From positions 1 through 64,000 of the forward strand of contig NZ_JAPMLT010000016.1 in NCBI RefSeq assembly GCF_026410385.1: a stretch of 64,000 nucleotides of DNA, in the 5' to 3' direction. Origin of the DNA: Tumebacillus lacus (lineage in GTDB: Bacteria > Bacillota > Bacilli > Tumebacillales > Tumebacillaceae). The first letter of the stretch is position 1, and every line of letters starts with the position of its first letter. Below the pieces are notes generated by a model that saw nothing but the letters and a program-made list of their open reading frames with translations, was not told the origin of the DNA and ran no database searches. Made by a program: the position numbers and the translations under genes. This document shows, piece by piece, positions 16,029-23,973 of the stretch.

Positions 16029-16424
16029 CTAGTAGATTCTCGTGTAGCGGATGGATTGGAGGGAGCCGTCGTTGTTGCGGACGATGTGTGGCCGGTAGTC
16101 GTAGTAGGTGCTGATGTTGGAGACGCTGTGCTTGAAGATATCGAATGTTGCGGGATCGTAGGTGACGGCATCCACGGTGATCGGCACGCCGACGTCGGCG
16201 ATCTGACGGACGCTCTGGAGCACGACGGAGCCGGAGACGACGTGTTCGTCTTCCGGGACCTGAAGTTGCATCTGCTGGGTCCGGTCGGACGCGGAGATGG
16301 CGTCGGCCGTGGAGTCGACGCTGGCGGTTACCGTTTGGAAGAGGTAGAAGCCGAGCGTTACGGCGGCGATGAAAAGGAAGACACCGAATGCGAGGAACAT
16401 CGCTTTGCGTACGTTTTCACCCAT
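16029..16424 (-). CDS. Small pilin-like membrane protein
   Basis: A 131-residue protein. The N-terminal helix (AMFLAFGVFLFIAAVTLGFYLF) is followed by a Ser/Thr/Ala-rich region and a VVSGSVV segment. The same plan, including the SGS-V motif after about 60 residues, occurs in the next gene upstream (16508-17008), so the two are paralogues. AGGAGGTGTG precedes the ATG. It lies after a strong hairpin (16456-16495), suggesting lower expression than its paralogue. Confidence 0.5.
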   Translation of the reverse strand: MGENVRKAMFLAFGVFLFIAAVTLGFYLFQTVTASVDSTADAISASDRTQQMQLQVPEDEHVVSGSVVLQSVRQIADVGVPITVDAVTYDPATFDIFKHSVSNISTYYDYRPHIVRNNDGSLQSIRYTRIY

Positions 16425-16455
16425 AGATCACACCTCCTGTCGTGAAAGAAAGAAT

Positions 16456-16495
16456 CCCTCCCCTCCGCATGGGAGAGGAGGGAGTGTGAATAGTA
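16456..16495 (-). terminator. Attenuator hairpin between two pilin-like genes
   Basis: On the minus strand the inverted repeat CCCTCCTCTCCC / GGAGGGGAGGG (16456-16483) lies just after the stop of the 166-residue pilin-like gene. The following tract (ATTCTTTCTTTC) is only moderately T-rich, which fits partial termination or 3'-end stabilisation inside an operon. Confidence 0.55.
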
Positions 16496-16507
16496 CAAGG
16501 ATATAGA

Positions 16508-17008
16508 TTACGGCGCTACGCCTTCCTGACGGAAGATGATCGCGCGAACGTTGTTGCTCGCGTCATACACCAGGCTCGAATGGAAACGACCAGACGGGTT
16601 AACGTAGTTCGTACTCGATTCTTTAGTCGCACTGGTATTGACTGTCGGGTCAAGCGAAGAGTCAGTCGGTTTGCCAATTGTTACGGTCCCTTTCGTCGTT
16701 CCGCTGGTGGAGACGGTGTTGATGTACCATTGACCGCCCGGGTTGCGACCAGTGCGCACTAGGATACCGAACTGCGGTTGTTGCTCAAATTTGCGCAGAG
16801 CGTTGACGACTTGGCTGCCGGAGACGATCGTTTCGTCATATCCCGCAAAGACAGTAGCCGAGAGTTCCGTTTGGATGCTGGAGAAGTTATTCTGCGCCGA
16901 TTTTGTTGCTTCTTGTGCCGAGATGAACATAATGACTGCGATGGTGATCAGTGCGATGGCGAGGAAGATACCTGCTGCCATGACGAGTGCTTTTTGAGCG
17001 TTACCCAT
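16508..17008 (-). CDS. Putative major pilin-like protein of the Tad-like system
   Basis: A 166-residue protein. Residues 5-30 are a hydrophobic helix (ALVMAAGIFLAIALITIAVIM), followed by an Ala/Gln/Ser-rich helix and an IVSGSQVVNALRKF segment shared with the smaller paralogue downstream. The rest is Gly/Ser/Thr-rich and probably extracellular. It lacks the GFTLIE-type or Flp-type prepilin cleavage motif. Its place right after the ATPase and platform genes, a good GAAAGGGG ribosome binding site and a hairpin directly after the gene suggest high expression, as expected of a major subunit. The role is inferred. Confidence 0.5.
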   Translation of the reverse strand: MGNAQKALVMAAGIFLAIALITIAVIMFISAQEATKSAQNNFSSIQTELSATVFAGYDETIVSGSQVVNALRKFEQQPQFGILVRTGRNPGGQWYINTVSTSGTTKGTVTIGKPTDSSLDPTVNTSATKESSTNYVNPSGRFHSSLVYDASNNVRAIIFRQEGVAP

Positions 17009-17054
17009 GTTTCTTTTTCCCCTTTCATTCTCCCATTGCCTTGTTGTGCTGTGT

Positions 17055-19148
17055 CTATAGGTTTTGAATCTGTGTAAAGTAGGTCGACATCTGCGTCATG
17101 CTCATCCAGATCAGCGGGATGACCAGATAGAGAAACACCAGCGCGTACATCGGCAGGAAACCGATCATCTTGCCCCACGAGGATTTCTCGTTGATCACCT
17201 TTTCATAATGCTGTTTCCGCTGCTCCTGATAGAACTGCCGCTCCGCTTCCAGATCGTCGAACGCTTGCCGGATCGGGATCTTTTCGACGGCGACCTGCAG
17301 CCGCTCGATGGTGCGCGTGAACGGCAGGAACGGCACCTCGTCTTTGAGTTGCTCCAGCGCGCCCCACGCGCCGGCCTCGTAGTTCAGCAGACATTCCTGC
17401 AGCTGACGGCGGAACACGGCCGAAAACCGCTCCATCCATTCGAGGATGTTCTCGACGGAGATCCGTTCATACTCGCTGAGCATGGCGATGATCGTGTGAT
17501 ACTGGTCGACTTCGTTCTGCATGTCCATCTGCCGCATCCGCAGTTGGAAAAACAACACCCACGTCGGCGCGTAATAGCCCACCAGCCCGACTCCGACCCC
17601 GATCAACAATTCCCACCATTTAAAATACTGGCCTTCCAACTTCTCCATCTTCTTCGTGATGCGGAGCAGGCTCGCCTCTTCCATCTCTTTGGTGAGGCGT
17701 TGGTCCCCGGCCTGCGCCCGTACCTCGGTCAACAGTTGCTCCTTCGTCAGGGGCAGGTTTTCCCGTTGAAATTTCTCGATGATCGCGCGGTCGCTGTCTG
17801 TGATCTCTAGGGCCTTCTGCTCCTCCTCCGGTGACAATTTGCCAAACATCAGCACGTTGCGCGACGGTTCATACAACACGCTCTGCTTGGTGATGTGGTG
17901 CATGTAAAAGAATGTGGACACCGCGATGAAAAACGCAGCGAGACTCAACAGGATACGCTGCAGATACAGCCATTCCAAGGTGAGCGGCGAGTTTGTGTCC
18001 TTGAGCATCACAGTCAGCCGAAAATAATGCTTCGTATGTTCCCCCGGCACAAAGCGGTCCACAATGTGTCTGACAAACCCCAACTTTTCATGCTCGTACA
18101 ATTTCTGCTCCCAGCGGATGCGCGATGCTTTGGCTGCGTATTTGCCTTCGTCGTTCTCTTGGATCTTGCGCAAGAGAATGTAGGAGATCAGGATGACCGC
18201 AAACACGACCATCTTGGTGACAAATCCGAGTTCACCGCTGTAAAACTCGTCCATCGTCGGGAAATTGTTTCTCGCCCACTTCTCCACCGGCGTGGTGAAG
18301 AGGATCGGCGCAACGGCGATCATCGTCAGCCCCCGCATCAGGTAGTTGATCTTTTCCCGACGCAGCACTTCGAGGTTGATCTCGTTGGTCAAACGGCTCA
18401 GCGACGAGAGATACATCGAGCCGTTTTGCAACATCTTGTCGCCGTATTCTTTCGTCATGTACGAGATGCCGGCAAACCCTTTCAAAAAGCGGTTCGGCGC
18501 CGACTCGTAGTAGTTCTCGAGTTCCGTCTCCGGGTCGTTCGCCGTCAGCACGTCGTAGATCTTCTCCCCGTGTGCCGACGCTTCGAAGTGGCGGTTTTGC
18601 GATGCTTCGTAGATCGCCTCTTCGACCATGCCGTGCTGGTGATACTGATGGCGCACGTCTGTCATCAGGTGAGCCAGCCGCTTGAGCAGCCGGTCCTCGA
18701 CCCGGTTGATAAACGTGTCGACCAGCATCCCGTGCATGACGAACATCGCGATCACGACCATAAACAGAAAGCTCGGCTCCGGGTTGATATACGCCAGCAC
18801 GATAAAGGAGATCGTCAGCGTGCCGAGCGTCCACAGCGTGATCTTCATCGTCTCTTTGCGCATCGAGAACTCATCATAGGAATGGATCGAGTTCAGCCGC
18901 TTGCGAATCCGCCAGATGTAGCCGGACAGAAACGGGGTGCGCGAAAAGTAGACGTATGACTTTTGATAAAAATTGTAGATCCGCAGCCGCCAGCGTGAGA
19001 CGTCCGGCTGCATCATCTCTTGGTAATACGTTTTCGAGAGCGTCGTCTGCGGCTTGCGACGGTCGAGGACTTTCCAGACGATCACCGTGAGCAGGAACAG
19101 CAGGAACGAGACGGCAAGGACCGAGTACAGGATCGTATTAAGGTTCAA
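17055..19148 (-). CDS. TadB/TadC-like platform protein with two T2SSF-type domains
   Basis: A ~697-residue multi-pass membrane protein. An N-terminal helix, a helix pair near 100-150, a T2SSF-like cytoplasmic helical domain, a middle group of helices (~275-330, ~415-440), then a second T2SSF-like domain and a C-terminal hydrophobic hairpin. This looks like TadB and TadC fused in one chain; GspF of type II secretion also has two such domains. It would anchor the CpaF-like ATPase in the membrane. The start is placed at the TTG at 19146-19148, six bases after a GGGGGGAG site; a longer reading from a TTG at 19184 has no ribosome binding site and overlaps the ATPase gene by 47 bases. Confidence 0.65.
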   Translation of the reverse strand: MNLNTILYSVLAVSFLLFLLTVIVWKVLDRRKPQTTLSKTYYQEMMQPDVSRWRLRIYNFYQKSYVYFSRTPFLSGYIWRIRKRLNSIHSYDEFSMRKETMKITLWTLGTLTISFIVLAYINPEPSFLFMVVIAMFVMHGMLVDTFINRVEDRLLKRLAHLMTDVRHQYHQHGMVEEAIYEASQNRHFEASAHGEKIYDVLTANDPETELENYYESAPNRFLKGFAGISYMTKEYGDKMLQNGSMYLSSLSRLTNEINLEVLRREKINYLMRGLTMIAVAPILFTTPVEKWARNNFPTMDEFYSGELGFVTKMVVFAVILISYILLRKIQENDEGKYAAKASRIRWEQKLYEHEKLGFVRHIVDRFVPGEHTKHYFRLTVMLKDTNSPLTLEWLYLQRILLSLAAFFIAVSTFFYMHHITKQSVLYEPSRNVLMFGKLSPEEEQKALEITDSDRAIIEKFQRENLPLTKEQLLTEVRAQAGDQRLTKEMEEASLLRITKKMEKLEGQYFKWWELLIGVGVGLVGYYAPTWVLFFQLRMRQMDMQNEVDQYHTIIAMLSEYERISVENILEWMERFSAVFRRQLQECLLNYEAGAWGALEQLKDEVPFLPFTRTIERLQVAVEKIPIRQAFDDLEAERQFYQEQRKQHYEKVINEKSSWGKMIGFLPMYALVFLYLVIPLIWMSMTQMSTYFTQIQNL

Positions 19149-21090
19149 GCGTCTCCCCCCTATGCTCCTGGAGGAAGTTTTCAAACTCGCTCAGTTCATC
19201 CGGCTCTGCGGCAGGAGTCGGCCAATGAGCCGCGACAAACGCTTCGAACGCCTGCACATCCTCGGCCGACATGTGTTCCATCATCTCCAAGCGGTTGCGC
19301 TCGGAGATCGGGTGGACGGCGACGTACGCGCCGTCGCGGAACTCGACGATGTTGCGGGATTCAAACCATTTGCGGTCGGTCGTCCGCTTGAAATACTCGG
19401 TCGCCGTCTCGAGAAACATCTGGAGTTTCTCATCGAGATTGGCCCCCTGCTTGTACGACTCCGGGTACGGCACTTCTTCATCGATCGGCACGCATTCGGT
19501 GATCCGCTCGATGTAGCGGCGGCCGTCATAGTCGCGCTTGAGGTGAATGTCAAAGTTGACGACGGCGACGACCTGCTGTTCGGCGATCGTCTCGTTGTTG
19601 AACATGCCGACTTTGAGCAGCGAGTTGCGAAGCGACAGGACAAGGTCTTTAAACGTCTTCGCATGGTGCGTGAACAAAGTGAACAAGGAGGCCACCTGCG
19701 CCATCTGGATCATCCACGCGGCGACCGGATCGGTCGCGACCTCGCCGAGGATGTTGACCGTGCCGTCCGTCTTTTTCTGGACGTCGAGACCCGCTTGCCC
19801 GGAGATCGTCTCCGTCTCCCGGAAGCTCAGGATGTTGCGGTCTTTGTAGATCTTGCGCAGATGCAGTTCGAACGCCATCTCCTGCACGCGGATGTTGAAC
19901 GCGGCGTTGATCGATTTGACCATCGCCATCAGCAGCGTCGTCTTCCCGGTGCCCTGTGCGCCGGTGACCGCTGTGACGCGCGCGCCTTTGACCAGATACT
20001 CGATGGTGCCGATGGCGAGCTTTGCGTTCGGGTCGCGGATCAACTGTTCCAACGATGCGTTCGGCACGTCGAATTTGCGGACGAAAAACGCCCACGATTC
20101 GGAAAAGTTCGGACGGACGACGACGACGCGGGAGCCGTCTTTCATCTCGTTGACTTTAAAGCCGTTCGATTCGGACAATTGGCCCGGGTTGTTGTATTTG
20201 TAGATGTTTTGGCAGACCCGCTTCAGCTCCAGTTCCGTACCGAATGTCAGGAAGGCCATGTGAACCGATTTGCCTTTGTAGAAGATCCAGATCGAGTCGT
20301 GCGACTGCGGCACTTTCTTCATCTGGTCGGCGTACATCTCAAACTCGGAAAAGTTCAACATGTGCGACGCCGGGATGCCCGACACACCGCCGGAGACGCC
20401 GTCGATGTTCATATCTCGGATCTCGTCGATGACGGAAAACCCTTTGTAGGACTGGTAGATGCGCTGGACGATGATGTGCAGCTTGTCCTCAAAGGTCAGG
20501 CGGCGGACTTCTTTTTTGTAAATGTGGTCGATCTCACCCTCGGTGATGATGAACGAGTCGGTCTGCCCGCCTTCGATGACGCGCTTGGGCCGGTCGAGGT
20601 CGTATTTTTTGATGATCTCGCTGAGCGCGTCGTATTTGTGCTTCTTTTTGAAATGATGGAGCAGGATCTCAAATTTGTCCTGTGCCGTCAGCCGGTTGCG
20701 GTCTTCGAAGGGGATGATCCGGTCGATGTTGGCGTCGGTCAGCCCGTACGATTTGTGCAACAGGTCGAAGATGAAGTATTTGACGTAGTTCTTGTCGGTG
20801 ATATCGCCGCTCGTGCAGCCTTTCAGCGCTTTTTTCAGCTCGGCGCGCTTGTTTTTGCGGCGGCGAAACTCTTCTTCCGACAGACCGAGGTCGTAGAGGT
20901 TACTGTTGATGATCTCGTTCAGCGTCTTTTTAACAAAGTCGGTCATCGCGGGGAGGTTGTATTTCTTCTCTTCCGCTTTCGGTTTCAGCGCCGCAGCCTT
21001 TTTGTCGGTCAGTTTGAAGTAGAGAAACACCAGAGCGAGCGCAACGACCAGACCGATCAGGATCAGGTTGAGCGTGAAGTAGGAGATCAT
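19138..21090 (-). CDS. CpaF/TadA-like secretion ATPase with an N-terminal membrane anchor
   Basis: A 650-residue type II/IV secretion ATPase. The Walker A motif GAQGTGKTT lies near residue 375, a Walker B-like ILGEVATDP near 450 and a histidine-box-like FTHHAKTF near 473. It should hexamerise and drive pilus assembly or secretion. Canonical CpaF is ~430-500 residues and soluble; here residues 5-25 are a transmembrane segment (LNLILIGLVVALALVFLYF), which would tether the ATPase to the membrane. The stop of the upstream MinD-like gene overlaps the ATG by one base (TAATG), so the two are coupled. Confidence 0.82.
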   Translation of the reverse strand: MISYFTLNLILIGLVVALALVFLYFKLTDKKAAALKPKAEEKKYNLPAMTDFVKKTLNEIINSNLYDLGLSEEEFRRRKNKRAELKKALKGCTSGDITDKNYVKYFIFDLLHKSYGLTDANIDRIIPFEDRNRLTAQDKFEILLHHFKKKHKYDALSEIIKKYDLDRPKRVIEGGQTDSFIITEGEIDHIYKKEVRRLTFEDKLHIIVQRIYQSYKGFSVIDEIRDMNIDGVSGGVSGIPASHMLNFSEFEMYADQMKKVPQSHDSIWIFYKGKSVHMAFLTFGTELELKRVCQNIYKYNNPGQLSESNGFKVNEMKDGSRVVVVRPNFSESWAFFVRKFDVPNASLEQLIRDPNAKLAIGTIEYLVKGARVTAVTGAQGTGKTTLLMAMVKSINAAFNIRVQEMAFELHLRKIYKDRNILSFRETETISGQAGLDVQKKTDGTVNILGEVATDPVAAWMIQMAQVASLFTLFTHHAKTFKDLVLSLRNSLLKVGMFNNETIAEQQVVAVVNFDIHLKRDYDGRRYIERITECVPIDEEVPYPESYKQGANLDEKLQMFLETATEYFKRTTDRKWFESRNIVEFRDGAYVAVHPISERNRLEMMEHMSAEDVQAFEAFVAAHWPTPAAEPDELSEFENFLQEHRGETLEP

Positions 21091-21929
21091 TACAAGATCC
21101 CCTCTTCAAGCGCAGCATCGACGTCGATCTTCAGATGTTCGAGGATCGCTTTGCCGAGCTTGCTCACCTCTTGAATGAAGGCGTAGTTTTCATGCCCTTT
21201 GGCGACGTAGCGGTTGCGCAGGAAGAAGTCCAGCACGTTGCGGTCGTTGCAGGCGTCCATAAAACCAGTGCAATACGGCACGGTGTAGATCGGCCCCTTG
21301 TAGCGGAAACGGCGGGCGATGTTGGTCGCCGTGTATTTGGACTCGGCATCGTATTGGCCGAGCACGATGATGAACGGCTTTTCGTTCAAGACGTCCGGCC
21401 AGTCCTCTTTGGAGAAAAAGCGCTCCAGCAAGGAGATGTTTTGGTTCAAATTGACGACGATCAGATCGGAGGAGCCCAGCACCGCTTTGGTCAGCGTGTT
21501 TTGGTGCCCCGAGTTGACGTCGATCAGCGACAGGTTGTAGAAGCGGTTCGCCGTCGCGAAGATGCCGGGGATCACTTCATGGATCGAGGCAAACATCTCT
21601 TCGTCCGGCTTGGTCGTGCCGCTGAGCAGGTCGAGGCGATCTTTGAGGATCGGCTTGGTGTAGTCTTGGATGATCTCCGGCGACAGGCGGCCGCTGCGGG
21701 CCAGCCGTTCCAGCGCGTCGATGCCGGTGTCGGAGAAATCGAACAGGCTCTCCTCCCGGTGGGCGGCGTGTTTGAGAAACGCCGCTTCCAGCGTCGAACG
21801 CGACCAGTGCGTGTGCGCGACCAGCGTTCGCAGCGAGTATTCAAGGCCGATGATCGTCGCCGACGCGATCACATTGGCGGTCGTGGCGACCTGACCGTGG
21901 GCACTGCCCCAAAATGCGACTTGTCCCAT
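21090..21929 (-). CDS. Degenerate MinD/CpaE-like protein 2 of the Tad-like operon
   Basis: A 279-residue protein that follows the MinD fold order: an N-terminal strand and loop (VAFWGSAHGQVATTAN), LSLIDVNSG where the switch II/Walker B strand is expected, DLIVVNLNQN and IIVLGQYD. The loop lacks both lysines of the deviant Walker A motif (KGGxGKT), so binding or hydrolysis of ATP is doubtful. In Tad systems CpaE positions the machinery. It is coupled to the ATPase downstream and follows a second MinD-like gene. Confidence 0.62.
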   Translation of the reverse strand: MGQVAFWGSAHGQVATTANVIASATIIGLEYSLRTLVAHTHWSRSTLEAAFLKHAAHREESLFDFSDTGIDALERLARSGRLSPEIIQDYTKPILKDRLDLLSGTTKPDEEMFASIHEVIPGIFATANRFYNLSLIDVNSGHQNTLTKAVLGSSDLIVVNLNQNISLLERFFSKEDWPDVLNEKPFIIVLGQYDAESKYTATNIARRFRYKGPIYTVPYCTGFMDACNDRNVLDFFLRNRYVAKGHENYAFIQEVSKLGKAILEHLKIDVDAALEEGIL

Positions 21930-21933
21930 GATG

Positions 21934-22635
21934 TCACTTCCTCTTCTCCGCCAGCTTCAGCGCTTTTTTGACGACCCCGTCCGGCAGCCCGGAGATGAGC
22001 TGAGCCAGCTCCATGATCGTGACTTTGTAATCTTTGCTGAGCGGCTTGATGTTCAGTCGGTAGTTGAACTGATTGTCGATCTTGACCGCATAGTCGGTCT
22101 CGTCAAAATAGACCGGATACGACGGCTCCGTCCATTGGATCGGAAACTCAGTCAACGTCGACTCGATGTATTCTTCGGTGATCGCGCAGGCCACTTCTTG
22201 CACGATCACTTTCAACATGCGCAGTTCCGAACTGTCGCGGGTGGCGAACAGCGAGCGGACCAGATGCACGTTTTTCTCGATGGTCGGCTTGTCATACGTG
22301 GAGACGAGCAGGTGATGTTCGATCTCCGCCCAGTGACCGATGTCTTCGGCCCGGTCGGTGTCGATGATCAGTGCGTCGTAGCTGTTGAGTTTTTCTTGAT
22401 TGGAGTGGAAATAATCCTCCAACTCATCGTAGCGGAACAGCCCGTGCGCGACGTCAAAACCTTCAAACTCGGTGATCTTGTACTCCGCATCGATCTTCGG
22501 CACCGCGTAGGAGTAGGACTGTTCGCGGGTCGCGTCGACGAGGAGGACCTTTTGCTCCGCTTGGGTCAGCAGTTTGCTGACGTAGAGCAACAGGTCGCTT
22601 TTGTCACAAGCCCCGATAAACATGATGCGTTTCAT
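21934..22635 (-). CDS. Degenerate MinD/ParA-like protein 1 of the Tad-like operon
   Basis: A 233-residue protein that starts with RIMFIGACDKSDLLLYVSKLL in the P-loop position, then KVLLVDAT, ALIIDTDRAED and LLVSTYDKP strands in MinD/ParA order. No Walker A lysine remains. I infer a structural or regulatory role next to the CpaE-like protein. AAGGAGG precedes the ATG by eight bases. Confidence 0.5.
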   Translation of the reverse strand: MKRIMFIGACDKSDLLLYVSKLLTQAEQKVLLVDATREQSYSYAVPKIDAEYKITEFEGFDVAHGLFRYDELEDYFHSNQEKLNSYDALIIDTDRAEDIGHWAEIEHHLLVSTYDKPTIEKNVHLVRSLFATRDSSELRMLKVIVQEVACAITEEYIESTLTEFPIQWTEPSYPVYFDETDYAVKIDNQFNYRLNIKPLSKDYKVTIMELAQLISGLPDGVVKKALKLAEKRK

Positions 22636-22653
22636 CTGATGTGCCTCCTTCGC

Positions 22654-23733
22654 TTACGGTGCGACCGAGTCGTTGGTGTGTTGGTCAAAGAGCGACTTTT
22701 GTTGGTCGGGCTGACGCGTCGCGGAGCCGCCGGTCGCAGGTAACGTGCCCCCGTTGGTTCCGGAGCCGGACGTTCCCGTATTGCCGTTGGTTCCGTTTGG
22801 CGTACCGTTCTGGCTCGGCTGCGGCGGCGGCGTGGACATCTTCCAGCCCGGCGGCTTGTTGTACGCCCGCTCTTCGATGATGCCGCCGACTTGTTTGGCC
22901 TTGCCGTTCTCGTCGACTTCGGCGAGGTCGGCGTCCAAGGTGGTGCGCATCCGCTCTTCGAGCCCCCGCTTGGCAGCAGACAGCACGTTCGGATCGTTAA
23001 GGATCAGGTCGCGCACTTCCGGTTTCGGCGGATAGTTGACCGCCGGTTTTTCCTGAACCGTCGGGTCGACGTAGGTCAGCGCATAGATCATGCCGTTGTT
23101 CAGGTAGGCATCGACGATGGCACTTGACATCATCAGGATCTCTTTTTCTTCCATCTCCAGCGAGACGGTGTTTTCGACCAGGCTCTTGACTTTCTTTTTG
23201 GCGAGCACGATGAAGTCATGGCCGGTCGGGTACTTGATCCGCACGTCCACCACCTGATCTTTGGCCAGGTCGCTCGGCAGGAAGATGACTTTAAACTCTT
23301 GCATCCGTGCATCGTTTGGCGTGATGCCTTCGTCGTAGAACATCGCGGCGGTCAGCGGTGTGTTTTGTTTGATCTCGATCTTGGTGTATTTGCCCACCGG
23401 ATATTTTTCATCGGAGATGGCGTTCGCCGGCACGCCGGTTTCCGGAATGTCGACAGCCACCAGATCGGCCTCGGAGATCAGCGTGCCCGCCGGCACGTCC
23501 CGGTTGATCACATAGACCTTCTGGCGATTGGCTTGCTCCTGTTCGAGCAAGGTGCGCTGTTCCTCGATCATCTGTTGGTACCGCGCTTCCATCTCCTCTT
23601 GCTTTTTATCCATTTGATTGTACGTCATGAGTATCAACCCGGATGATAGGACGCCCATGATAGCAGCCCCAATCCCCCCGGCTGTCAGTAGCTTCTTTGT
23701 GCGCTGACTTGTCCTCTGTCGCAGAACTGACAT
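22654..23733 (-). CDS. SAF-domain protein, CpaB/RcpC-like
   Basis: A 359-residue protein, first gene of the Tad-like operon. Residues ~18-38 are a transmembrane helix, ~40-70 a charged coiled coil, and ~72-140 a SAF domain (VINRDVPAGTLISEADL, then VGKYTKIEIKQNTPLT), as in CpaB/RcpC. In diderms CpaB works at the outer-membrane secretin; in a monoderm it probably acts in the wall space, perhaps binding glycan. The C-terminal 60 residues are a low-complexity Gly/Asn/Thr/Pro tail, likely a wall-spanning linker. Confidence 0.78.
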   Translation of the reverse strand: MSVLRQRTSQRTKKLLTAGGIGAAIMGVLSSGLILMTYNQMDKKQEEMEARYQQMIEEQRTLLEQEQANRQKVYVINRDVPAGTLISEADLVAVDIPETGVPANAISDEKYPVGKYTKIEIKQNTPLTAAMFYDEGITPNDARMQEFKVIFLPSDLAKDQVVDVRIKYPTGHDFIVLAKKKVKSLVENTVSLEMEEKEILMMSSAIVDAYLNNGMIYALTYVDPTVQEKPAVNYPPKPEVRDLILNDPNVLSAAKRGLEERMRTTLDADLAEVDENGKAKQVGGIIEERAYNKPPGWKMSTPPPQPSQNGTPNGTNGNTGTSGSGTNGGTLPATGGSATRQPDQQKSLFDQHTNDSVAP

Positions 23734-23800
23734 TCCTGTTTCACCCTTCGCTGTGTAATGATTCTTTGAAGTCCCCCATTAGACTCTACTCATTCCAACC

Positions 23801-23844
23801 TTCCAGTCGAGTTTTATTATAGTGCATTTGGGAAAAAGATACAA
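23801..23844 (-). promoter_or_regulatory. Promoter of the Tad-like operon
   Basis: On the minus strand TTGTAT (23839-23844), 17 bases, perfect TATAAT (23816-23821), then AAAAC, four bases, CTGGAA (23801-23806). It lies about 70 bases upstream of the SAF-domain gene and repeats the layout of the essC operon promoter at 9708-9751. Confidence 0.75.
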
Positions 23845-23923
23845 TAAATATCGCTGTTGCAGAGGTTTAGAAAGTGTTGGCAATTCTTTTTAAATATCAG
23901 TTTTGCATTTATTCTCATGTAGT

Positions 23924-23960
23924 GAAAAAAGAGCCGCCCCTTTACAGGGACAGCTCTTTC
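23924..23960 (-). terminator. Terminator after korB (first copy)
   Basis: On the minus strand AAAGAGC..CCC / GGG..GCTCTTT stem followed by six T, 14 bases after the korB stop. Confidence 0.75.
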
Positions 23961-23973
23961 GAACGGACAGGTC

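Noticed and set aside
19054-21174. 706-residue plus-strand open frame opposite the CpaF-like ATPase
   Set aside because: Shadow frame; the minus strand encodes a clear Walker A ATPase.
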